Of a stretch of DNA of 64,000 nucleotides, positions 18,947 to 26,773 are shown piece after piece. This stretch comes from Phyllobacteriaceae bacterium. Lineage in GTDB: Bacteria; Pseudomonadota; Alphaproteobacteria; Rhizobiales; Rhizobiaceae. Numbering within the stretch: the first letter of the stretch is position 1; the number at the start of each line of letters is the position of its first letter. The stretch covers positions 376,776 through 440,775 of the forward strand of contig PAPF01000007.1 in assembly GCA_002708825.1 (NCBI GenBank), read 5' to 3'. The notes under the pieces are model-generated. The model made no database searches and had not been told where the DNA came from. It saw nothing but the letters and a program-made list of their open reading frames with translations. The position numbers and the translations under genes are program-made.

Positions 18947-20284
18947 TCACTCGGCCGCCACAAGGCTGTCGCCGGCGGGCATGGCCGGTTCGCGCCACGG
19001 GATGACGGCGCCGAGTTGCTCTGCCGCGGCAAGGCCGGATTTCAGGCCGTCCTCGTGGAAGCCGTAGCCGGTCCAGGCGCCGGCAAACCACGTGTTGCGG
19101 ACGCCCTGCAATGCAGGCAATGCACGCTGGGCGGCAAGCGCTGCGGCATCGAATTGCGGATGGGCATAGCTGTATTCGCCGAACAGGGTTCCCGGCTTCG
19201 GCTCGCGCGGCGGATTGAGCGACACGAACAGGGGCGTGTTCGCATCGATGCCCTGCAGCTTGTTCATCCAGTAGGTCACGGCGACATCGGAAGAGCCGTC
19301 GTCACGGCTGTCGCGCAGGTAGTTCCATGCCGCCCATGCGTGGCGGCGGCGCGGCATCAGGCTCTGGTCGCGATGCAGCAGCACGCGGTTGTCGCGGTAG
19401 CCGACGGCCGAAAGGACCGATGTTTCCGCTGGCGACGGGTCCGCCAGCATGGCGAGCGCCTGGTCGGAATGGGTGGCGATGACCACGGCGTCGTAGCGCT
19501 CGGCGCCGCGGGCCGTGGCGATCCGCACGCCTCCGCCCTCGCGATGGATCGAGACGACCGGTTCGCCAAGCCGTATGCGCCCGGCGAGCGGGGCCAGCAG
19601 CTTGTCGAGATAGGTGCGCGCGCCGCCCTTGACCGTGCGCCAGACCGGCCGCTCGAAATCGATCAGGCGGTGGTTCTCGAAGAAGGTGATGAAGGTTTCC
19701 GCCGGAAAGTCGAGCATGCGGATGCGCGGCGTCGACCAGATCGCGGCCGCCATGGGGATGAGGTAATCGTCGACGAACCGGTCTGAGAAACCGCGCAGCT
19801 TGAGATAGTTGCCGATGCTGATGCCGGCGAGCAGCCCGGCTGCCTTGTCCTCGCGGCACTGCCGGTTGAAGCGCAGGATCTCGCGCAGCATCCACAGGAA
19901 AGGCACCGAGACGACGTTGCGGCGCTGGGCGAAGACCTGGGTCAGCGACGAACCGCACCATTCCAGCCGCCCGTTGTCGAGCGACAGTGCGAAACCCATG
20001 TCGCTTTCGACCGTTTCGACGTCGAGATGGCGGAAGAGGGCCGTCAGGTTCGGATAATTCAGCTCGTTGTAGACGATGAATCCGGTATCGACGCTGATCG
20101 GTGTGCCGTCATAGTCGATGTCGACCGTCGCGGTGTGGCCACCGGCACGCGCGCCTGCCTCGTACAGCGTCACATCGGCGCCGCTTGAAAGCGCCCATGC
20201 TGCCGAGGCGCCCGAAATCCCGGACCCGATCACCGCAATGCGCCGCCCCCGCGGCAACGTGAATTCCGTCTTGTGAATGGTCAT
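18947..20284 (-). CDS. NAD(P)/FAD-dependent oxidoreductase (amine-oxidase-like) of the DUF1365/CfaS cluster type
   Basis: RIAVIGSGISGASAAWALSSGADVTLYEAGARAGGHTATVDIDYDGTPISVDTGFIVYNELNYPNL; 4-nt overlap with the photolyase gene. Confidence 0.88.
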   Translation of the reverse strand: MTIHKTEFTLPRGRRIAVIGSGISGASAAWALSSGADVTLYEAGARAGGHTATVDIDYDGTPISVDTGFIVYNELNYPNLTALFRHLDVETVESDMGFALSLDNGRLEWCGSSLTQVFAQRRNVVSVPFLWMLREILRFNRQCREDKAAGLLAGISIGNYLKLRGFSDRFVDDYLIPMAAAIWSTPRIRMLDFPAETFITFFENHRLIDFERPVWRTVKGGARTYLDKLLAPLAGRIRLGEPVVSIHREGGGVRIATARGAERYDAVVIATHSDQALAMLADPSPAETSVLSAVGYRDNRVLLHRDQSLMPRRRHAWAAWNYLRDSRDDGSSDVAVTYWMNKLQGIDANTPLFVSLNPPREPKPGTLFGEYSYAHPQFDAAALAAQRALPALQGVRNTWFAGAWTGYGFHEDGLKSGLAAAEQLGAVIPWREPAMPAGDSLVAAE

Positions 20285-21747
20285 GCTTCTCCCCGCATGG
20301 TCTTGTAGGCTTCAAGGGCGCTGTCCCGGGCCTGCTGGTGATCGACCAGCGGCGCCGGATAGGTTTCGCCGAGCGTCACGCCGGCCTTTTCCAGAAGGTC
20401 CTGCCCCGCTTGCCAGGGCTTGTGGATCCTGTCGGCGGGCATCGCCTCCAGTTCCGGTACGAAGCGGCGCACATAGTCGCCCTGCGTGTCGAACTTCTCG
20501 CCCTGCAGGATCGGGTTGAAAATCCGGAAATAGGGTGCCGCGTCGGCGCCCGAGCCCGCGACCCATTGCCAGCTTGCCGGATTGTTGGCCGGGTCGGCAT
20601 CCACCAGCGTGTCCCAGAACCATTGTTCCCCGTGGCGCCAGTGCACGCGCAGATGCTTGATGAGGAACGAGGCGGCGGCCATGCGCACGCGATTGTGCAT
20701 CCAGCCGGTCTGCCAGAGCTGGCGCATGCCGGCATCGATGATCGGATAGCCGGTCTGGCCCTTCTGCCACTTTTCCAGCCGGTCGCCCATCGGTCCCCAG
20801 GGAAAGGCGTCGAAATCACTGTTGAAGTTTCTCGTGGCAAGGTCCGGATTGTGGAACAGGAGATGGTAGCTGAACTCGCGCCAGCCCACTTCCTTGCGGA
20901 AATGCTCGATGTCCTTGGCCCGCGCATCGATCTGCGCCCGGTCCTCGATGGCCTGGAAGATCTGCCAGGGCGTGATTTCCCCGTGCGCGAGATAAGGCGA
21001 AAGGCGCGAGGTGCTCTCGATGTCCGGCCGGTCGCGCTCGTCGCGATAGCCCTTGATCGCGCCATCCAGGAAATCGGAGAGCAGGCGGTGTGCATGATCC
21101 TCGCCGGGCTTCCATGTCTCGCGCAGGCCGCCGGCCCAGTCGGGCTTCACCGGCAGGAGCCCCCAGTCGTCGAGGTTTTCCGATGTCACCTTGCCCTCGT
21201 ACGGGCGCAGTTCACGCGGCGCGCTTGCCGGGCGCTGGAGTTCGAAGCCGGCGACGAAGGCGCGCCAGAAAGGCGAGTAGACCTTGTAAATTCCGCCGGA
21301 GCCGGTCTTCAGCTGCCAAGGTTCGTGCAGCAGTGCGCCGGCGAAGCTCTCCGCATGCAGCCCGCGCTCCTTGAGCGAGGCCTTGATTTCCGAATCGGCC
21401 TCCATGCCGCCCGGATCGTAGCGCCGGTTCCACAGCACCATGTCGGCGCCGGTCTCTTCGATGAGCGATTCCACCACGTCGCGCTGGATGCCCGAACGCA
21501 TCGAAAGCCGCGATCCAGCCTTCTCCAACGAGGAACCAAGCGAGACGAGCGAATGGTGAAGCCACCACAGCCACGCGGCCCCAGGTGCGCGAAAGCGCGG
21601 ACCACCGGTCTCGCGGACGAAGACGGGCACCACCGGCTTGCCGCTTCGCGCGGCCGCGTCGAGCGCCGCGTTGCCGGCCAGCCGCAGGTCGTTGCGGAAA
21701 AGGACGAGGACGGGGCGGTCTTGATGGGTATCGTGCTTGAAGGCCAT
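20281..21747 (-). CDS. Deoxyribodipyrimidine photo-lyase (cryptochrome/photolyase family)
   Basis: VLVLFRNDLRLAGNAALDAAARSG; GWREFSYHLLFHNPDLATRNFNSDFDAFPW; DAGMRQLWQTGWMHNRVRMAAASFLIKHL; WHW-type W…NPASWQWVAGSGADAAPYFRIFNP. Confidence 0.92.
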   Translation of the reverse strand: MAFKHDTHQDRPVLVLFRNDLRLAGNAALDAAARSGKPVVPVFVRETGGPRFRAPGAAWLWWLHHSLVSLGSSLEKAGSRLSMRSGIQRDVVESLIEETGADMVLWNRRYDPGGMEADSEIKASLKERGLHAESFAGALLHEPWQLKTGSGGIYKVYSPFWRAFVAGFELQRPASAPRELRPYEGKVTSENLDDWGLLPVKPDWAGGLRETWKPGEDHAHRLLSDFLDGAIKGYRDERDRPDIESTSRLSPYLAHGEITPWQIFQAIEDRAQIDARAKDIEHFRKEVGWREFSYHLLFHNPDLATRNFNSDFDAFPWGPMGDRLEKWQKGQTGYPIIDAGMRQLWQTGWMHNRVRMAAASFLIKHLRVHWRHGEQWFWDTLVDADPANNPASWQWVAGSGADAAPYFRIFNPILQGEKFDTQGDYVRRFVPELEAMPADRIHKPWQAGQDLLEKAGVTLGETYPAPLVDHQQARDSALEAYKTMRGEA

Positions 21748-21981
21748 GAATTGCGTCTGGTCAGGGTATCCGGCGATCCCGTCCGGATCGGATGGGCTGT
21801 CAGATGCTCGTTACGTGACGAATCGCCGGCCGGTTTCGTCCCTCCGGAAAAAATTCTTGTCTTTCACGTATTTGTCAGCGCGTACGTGCCATCCGCGCGA
21901 ATACGCGGGAAATCCGCCGGCAAGCTCGCACGCGCAAGCGCCAGCGGCTGGGACGTTGTCACAATTTCAATCTGGAAAATT

Positions 21982-22056
21982 TGGCTCCCCGGGCCGGATT
22001 CGAACCAGCGACCAACCGGTTAACAGCCGGTTGCTCTACCACTGAGCTACCGGGGA
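21982..22056 (-). tRNA. tRNA-Asn (anticodon GTT), CCA encoded
   Basis: Reverse strand TCCCCGGTAGCTCAGTGGTAGAGCAACCGGCTGTTAACCGGTTGGTCGCTGGTTCGAATCCGGCCCGGGGAGCCA folds as a 75-nt cloverleaf. Confidence 0.96.
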
Positions 22057-22243
22057 AAGCCTGCTCGCGTTGGAGTGATGCGCCTATAGCAAACCGGATT
22101 CGGTTTTGCCAAGGCGCAAAATAAAAAAATCTTCCTTGCCGTTTGTGGCGGGTTGCCAGCCACCTACATGCCGCGCAATGGCACCGGACGGCATTTGCCG
22201 CGTTACAGCGTCAGGAAAGATCGAAAGGCGGGAGCAGGACGGC

Positions 22244-22522
22244 ATGCAAAGCGAGAGGAAACCGCCAGGGCCCCGCATGCACCTGTTCGGCAGGAAATAT
22301 CACCTGCCGCAATCCGCGCTGGTGCGCCGCGTGATCGGCATTGCTCTGGTCCTGTTCGGTTTTCTCGGCTTTCTGCCGGTACTCGGGTTCTGGATGATCC
22401 CGCTCGGCCTTCTCGTCCTCAGTCACGACTCGCCAGTCATCCGGCGTTGGCGGCGGCGTGCAACGGTGAAGATGGGCCGTCGCAACGGCAATGGCAAACC
22501 GCGCGATTCGTCGCCACGCTGA
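22244..22522 (+). CDS. Small membrane protein, function unknown
   Basis: MQSERKPPGPRMHLFGRKYHLPQSALVRRVIGIALVLFGFLGFLPVLGFWMIPLGLLVLSHDSPVIRRWRRR: hydrophobic core flanked by basic residues; plausible RBS. Confidence 0.6.
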   Translation: MQSERKPPGPRMHLFGRKYHLPQSALVRRVIGIALVLFGFLGFLPVLGFWMIPLGLLVLSHDSPVIRRWRRRATVKMGRRNGNGKPRDSSPR

Positions 22523-22743
22523 AGACGCGGCCGTCCGCAACGGATCTGCCGCCAGCCGGACCGGCGCCGGTGGCCTGTGGTGCCGGCCCGGCGATCGCGC
22601 ATCCTGAATGTCACCGTGCCGCAGGTGTCGATTTACCTCTTGCGAGCAAGGCCCTGACAGTCTATTCGGTTCGCGCTGTCGCACCGGTGTGGCCGGTGTG
22701 CAGCGGGAAAGCGGTGTCGGCTCCGGCGGACATCATGTGTGGC

Positions 22744-22817
22744 GGCCTCGTGGCGGAGTGGTTACGCAGAGGACTGCAAATCCTTGCACCCCGGTTCGAT
22801 TCCGGGCGAGGCCTCCA
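22744..22817 (+). tRNA. tRNA-Cys (anticodon GCA), CCA encoded
   Basis: GGCCTCGTGGCGGAGTGGTTACGCAGAGGACTGCAAATCCTTGCACCCCGGTTCGATTCCGGGCGAGGCCTCCA. Confidence 0.96.
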
Positions 22818-22933
22818 ACATGCTTTCTCATTGGCGCGCCGGCTGGACGTTTGCTGCAACCGGTCACGGACAATGGGCCCGGTCCGGTACTGCGCACCGC
22901 CATCGCGCACCGGAAAGCAGATGGGACGGTGAC

Positions 22934-23590
22934 ATGACTTCGGATTTCTCGCTCCTTCGCCGCCACATGGTGGACAGCCAGCTCCGCACGACCAGCGTCT
23001 CGGCGCTCGATGTGCTGGAGGCTTTCCTGTCCGTTCCGCGCGAAGAATTCGTTCCCGCGCGCAAGCGCGATCTCGCCTATATCGACGAGGATGTCGAGGT
23101 TTCGGCCGGGCGTTACCTCATGGAGCCGTCGCCGCTTGCCAGGCTGGTCCAGCTGGCCGGCGTCCGGCCCTCCGATGTTGTCCTGGATGTCGGTTGCGCG
23201 ACCGGCTACTCGGCCGCGATCCTCTCCCGCCTGGCTTCATCGGTCATCGCCGTCGAGCCGGATGAGGACCTCGCTGCCAGGGCCGGCGACACGCTTGCCG
23301 AACTTGGCTACGACAATGTCGTCGTGCTGAACCGGCCGCTTCGCGAGGGCTGTGCGCAGGAAGCGCCCTATGACGTGATCCTGATCGACGGCGCCGTGGA
23401 CGAAGTGCCGCAGGCACTTAGCGACCAGTTGCGCGACGGCGGACGCCTCGTGGCGGTCGAAGGCACCGGCAATGCCGGGGTCGCCAAGGTTTTCGTGCGC
23501 GATGGCGATGTCGTATCCGGGCGCCGCGCCTTCAACTGTTCCGTTCGCATGCTCCCCGGTTTCGAGCCGAAGACGCAATTTCAGTTTTGA
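22934..23590 (+). CDS. Protein-L-isoaspartate O-methyltransferase family protein
   Basis: MVDSQLRTTSVSALDVLEAFLSVPREEFVP; VVLDVGCATGYSAAILSRLA. Confidence 0.85.
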   Translation: MTSDFSLLRRHMVDSQLRTTSVSALDVLEAFLSVPREEFVPARKRDLAYIDEDVEVSAGRYLMEPSPLARLVQLAGVRPSDVVLDVGCATGYSAAILSRLASSVIAVEPDEDLAARAGDTLAELGYDNVVVLNRPLREGCAQEAPYDVILIDGAVDEVPQALSDQLRDGGRLVAVEGTGNAGVAKVFVRDGDVVSGRRAFNCSVRMLPGFEPKTQFQF

Positions 23591-23679
23591 CATTGCGGGG
23601 CAAATGCTGTGTCCTCTGGAGGATATGGCAGGGGCGGCTCTCTTGTCCGGCGGGATCCGGGGCCGGGAAAATTGGGCGA

Positions 23680-23742
23680 AGCACCGATTGTTGGCTGAGA
23701 AGCACCGATTGTTGGCTGAGAAGCACCGATTGTTGACTGAAA
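23680..23742. repeat. Three tandem 21-bp direct repeats upstream of tolC
   Basis: AGCACCGATTGTTGGCTGAGA at 23680-23700 and 23701-23721 (identical), and AGCACCGATTGTTGACTGAAA at 23722-23742 (2 mismatches). Confidence 0.97.
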
Positions 23743-23751
23743 GGTGAAGTT

Positions 23752-25146
23752 GTGACGCGTTTGTCCAGCACTCTGAAGGCAGTTGTTGCCGCCCTTCCTT
23801 TCGTGTGGCCCGCAGGTTCCGCATCTGCCGAGACCATCCTGGGTGCCTTGCAGAAGGCCTATGCGAACAATTCGCAGCTCAATTCCGACAGGGCCGGCGT
23901 CCGCATCCAGGACGAGGGCGTGGCGATCGCCAAGTCCGGCTACCGCCCGGTCATCAGCGGCGTCGGTACGCTCAACTACAGCTATAGCGGCCTGAGCGGC
24001 GGCACGCGCCTGTCCACGGGCAGTTTCGGCATTTCCATCTCGCAGACCCTGTTCGACGGTTTCCAGACGCGAAATTCGGTGAACGCGGCCGAGGCGCGCG
24101 TCCTCGCCGCACGCGAGAACCTCCGCAATTCCGGCCAGAACGTCTTCTTCGATGCGGCGTCCGCCTACATGGACGTGATGCGCGACCGCCAGATCGCGGT
24201 TCTTCGCCAGCGCAATCTCGAGTTCCTGGAGGAACAGGTTCGTGCTGCCCGTTCACGCTTCGAAGTGGGCGAAGGGACGCGCACCGACGTGGCCCAGGCC
24301 GAAGCCAGCCGGTCGGCGGCCCGTGCCCAGCTTTCCGCCGCTCAGGCCCAGGCACGCGCCAGTGAGGCGACCTACCGCGAGATCATCGGCGAGGAACCGG
24401 GCGACCTCAAGGGTGCCGCGCCGCTCGACAGGCTGTTGCCGCCGTCGCTTGACAGCGTGCTGGCGCGCGCCGAGGCGAACCATCCCGCCATCCAGGCCAA
24501 CAAGTACCTGGCCGACGCCGCCAATTACGTGGTGAAGGCGAACGAAGGCGCTTTCCTGCCGCAGGTTTCGGCCGAGGCCAGCCTTGGACAGAACTACCGG
24601 CATTCGGTCTCCCGTCAGATTTCGCCGCTCATCCCGACGCACAATTACCAGGAATACAGTTCCGGCAGCGTCGGCGTGACCGTCCGTGTGCCGATCTACC
24701 AGGGCGGCCGGGCCTCCGCGACGGTGCGCCAGTCCAAGGAACAGCTTGGTCAGGCCCAGATCAACATCGACGTGGTGCGTGACCAGCTTCGCCAGAATGC
24801 GACCGCGGCCTGGCACCAGTACATGGCGGCCAAGACGGCGCTCTCCGCCAACAAGGACCTCGTCAACGCCGCCCGTCTCGCACTCAACGGCGTGATCGAG
24901 GAGCGCAATGTGGGCCAGCGCACGACGCTGGACGTGCTGAACGCCCAGGCCGACGTTATTTCGGCGCAGCTGACCCTGCTGCAGGCCGAACGCGACCTCG
25001 TCGTCGCCAGTTATGCCATCCTGTCGTCCACCGGCGACCTCTCGGTGCGCAAGCTCAACCTCCAGGTGGCCGAGTACAAGCCGGAGGAGCATTACGAGGC
25101 CGTCAAGGACAAGTGGTTCGGCCTGCGGACTCCGGACGGGCGCTGA
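23752..25146 (+). CDS. tolC: TolC-family outer membrane efflux protein
   Basis: GTG start, signal peptide ending AGSASAET; ETILGALQKAYANNSQLNSDRAGVRIQDEGV; VRVPIYQGGRASATVRQSKEQLGQAQ. Confidence 0.9.
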   Translation: MTRLSSTLKAVVAALPFVWPAGSASAETILGALQKAYANNSQLNSDRAGVRIQDEGVAIAKSGYRPVISGVGTLNYSYSGLSGGTRLSTGSFGISISQTLFDGFQTRNSVNAAEARVLAARENLRNSGQNVFFDAASAYMDVMRDRQIAVLRQRNLEFLEEQVRAARSRFEVGEGTRTDVAQAEASRSAARAQLSAAQAQARASEATYREIIGEEPGDLKGAAPLDRLLPPSLDSVLARAEANHPAIQANKYLADAANYVVKANEGAFLPQVSAEASLGQNYRHSVSRQISPLIPTHNYQEYSSGSVGVTVRVPIYQGGRASATVRQSKEQLGQAQINIDVVRDQLRQNATAAWHQYMAAKTALSANKDLVNAARLALNGVIEERNVGQRTTLDVLNAQADVISAQLTLLQAERDLVVASYAILSSTGDLSVRKLNLQVAEYKPEEHYEAVKDKWFGLRTPDGR

Positions 25147-25170
25147 ACAGCCGTCGAACGGGATGAATGA

Positions 25171-25193
25171 AGCCGCCGCCGGGCGGCTTTTTC
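25171..25193 (+). terminator. Rho-independent terminator after tolC
   Basis: AGCCGCC-GCCG-GGCGGCT followed by TTTTC. Confidence 0.75.
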
Positions 25194-25355
25194 AGTTTCG
25201 GGCGGACCTTTCGGCCTGACAAAACCTGTTGGCAAACCGTGGCTTCCCTTGTCCGGGGATTCTCATTTGCCGGAGCGTCGTCTACGCTGTTGGTTGATTC
25301 GAGGCCGGACCCGGTTCCGGCGGGGCAAGTACCAGGCAAAGGCGGCAAACAGGCG

Positions 25356-26132
25356 ATGGGACAGGCAGGCAGCGCGCAACGCGAACCCTCCATGGAGGAG
25401 ATTCTCGCCTCCATTCGCAAGATTATCGAGGAAACCGAACACGCGCGCGAAGATGCGCCGGCTGTTGAAACGCCGCAGGCGCAGGCCGAAGGCCCGGCCG
25501 ACGAGATGCCGGAGCCGGAGGCAGCCGCGCCCCGCGAGGCGGACATATCGGCTTTCCGGCAGGCGATCGCCGGTATCGGGGACGACAGCGGCCCTGCCGC
25601 GCAAGACCGGCCCGGGGACACCGGCGGGAGCCTGACACTTGCCGAGGTGCAGCGGCGCCTTGTGCGTGACGGGCAGGATGACAGTGCATCGTCTGCCCCT
25701 GAAACAGCCGGAAGCTCGGTGGACTTCGATTTCGTCGATGACATGATCCCGGCGCTCGCCGATGATGACGAATCCGGAATGCCGGGGAACAGCGGCCAGC
25801 CGGCCAATGGCGGCACCGATGTGGCTGCAGCCACCGGACATGGTGGCGGGGAACCCGGTGCGCCGGATGAAATGGTCGGGCGTACCGCTGCTACGGATCC
25901 CCATCCGGCGCAAACTTCCCGTCCCGCGCTCCTGTCGCCGGATGTCGGGCGCCAGGTCGCCGGCTCCTTCGACGAACTCAAGGAAGCCTTCATGGCATCG
26001 CGCCAGAAAAGCTTTGACGAGATGGCGCAGGAAATGCTGCGGCCGATGCTGCAGGACTGGCTCGACAACAACCTTCCCGTCCTTGTCGAGCGGTTGGTTC
26101 GCGAGGAAATCGAGCGGATCGCGCGCGGCTGA
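25356..26132 (+). CDS. DUF2497/PopZ-like polar organizing protein
   Basis: N-terminal EPSMEEILASIRKIIEETE, acidic linker, C-terminal FDEMAQEMLRPMLQDWLDNNLPVLVERLVREEIERIARG. Confidence 0.85.
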   Translation: MGQAGSAQREPSMEEILASIRKIIEETEHAREDAPAVETPQAQAEGPADEMPEPEAAAPREADISAFRQAIAGIGDDSGPAAQDRPGDTGGSLTLAEVQRRLVRDGQDDSASSAPETAGSSVDFDFVDDMIPALADDDESGMPGNSGQPANGGTDVAAATGHGGGEPGAPDEMVGRTAATDPHPAQTSRPALLSPDVGRQVAGSFDELKEAFMASRQKSFDEMAQEMLRPMLQDWLDNNLPVLVERLVREEIERIARG

Positions 26133-26287
26133 AAACAGCTCCGGCCCGGACCGGGATTCTGGGCGAATGTCTCCGCCTGGGGCCGCCTTGCCGGCCTCGC
26201 GTCGAGAATGTCGCACCGCCGCCGCTTGCCATTTCGCTATCAAGGGTAGATGCTCCTCCCGGGTTACGCGCGCGGAGGAGATGGGCC

Positions 26288-26668
26288 ATGTTGCGTTTCA
26301 GGATGATGCTGCTGGTCATGGCGGGATTGGTGTTTTCGCTGCCCGCCAATGCCATGAGCCTGGGTTTTTCCTGGGGTCCGACGAAGAAGTGCTTCGATTC
26401 CAAATCACCGCCGATGAAACTGTCCGCGGTTCCCAAGGGCACTGCCAAGCTGCGCTTCCGCATGGTCGATCTGGACAAGCCGGATTATCCCCATGGCGGC
26501 GGAACGGTGAAATGGACAGGTGGCGCCAACGGCTCGCTTCCCTATGGCGCTTTCCGCTACAAGGGTCCGTGCCCGCCGAACCCGCACACCTACCGGTTTA
26601 CCGTCGACGCGCTTGACGCCAGCGGCAGAAAGCTCGGCACGGCGCAAGCCAGCCGCTGCTTCCCGTGA
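26288..26668 (+). CDS. Secreted PEBP (YbhB/YbcL)-like protein
   Basis: Signal peptide MLRFRMMLLVMAGLVFSLPANA; FRYKGPCPPNPHTYRFTVDALD resembles PEBP proteins. Confidence 0.6.
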   Translation: MLRFRMMLLVMAGLVFSLPANAMSLGFSWGPTKKCFDSKSPPMKLSAVPKGTAKLRFRMVDLDKPDYPHGGGTVKWTGGANGSLPYGAFRYKGPCPPNPHTYRFTVDALDASGRKLGTAQASRCFP

Positions 26669-26773
26669 GAACATTCGCCGGCCCTGGCGATTGAAAACGC
26701 CGCGCGGTTGACTTGGCGCGAGCGTTCGGATTTACCAGCCGTCACGTTAATCCGATGCTCCAGCAGGTTATTC

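Noticed and set aside
21982-22817. tRNA-Asn/tRNA-Cys region as an integration site for a genomic island
   Set aside because: No integrase, no duplicated tRNA 3' end and no foreign-looking genes nearby.
23680-23742. CRISPR-like array
   Set aside because: Units are directly contiguous with no spacers, and no cas genes are present.
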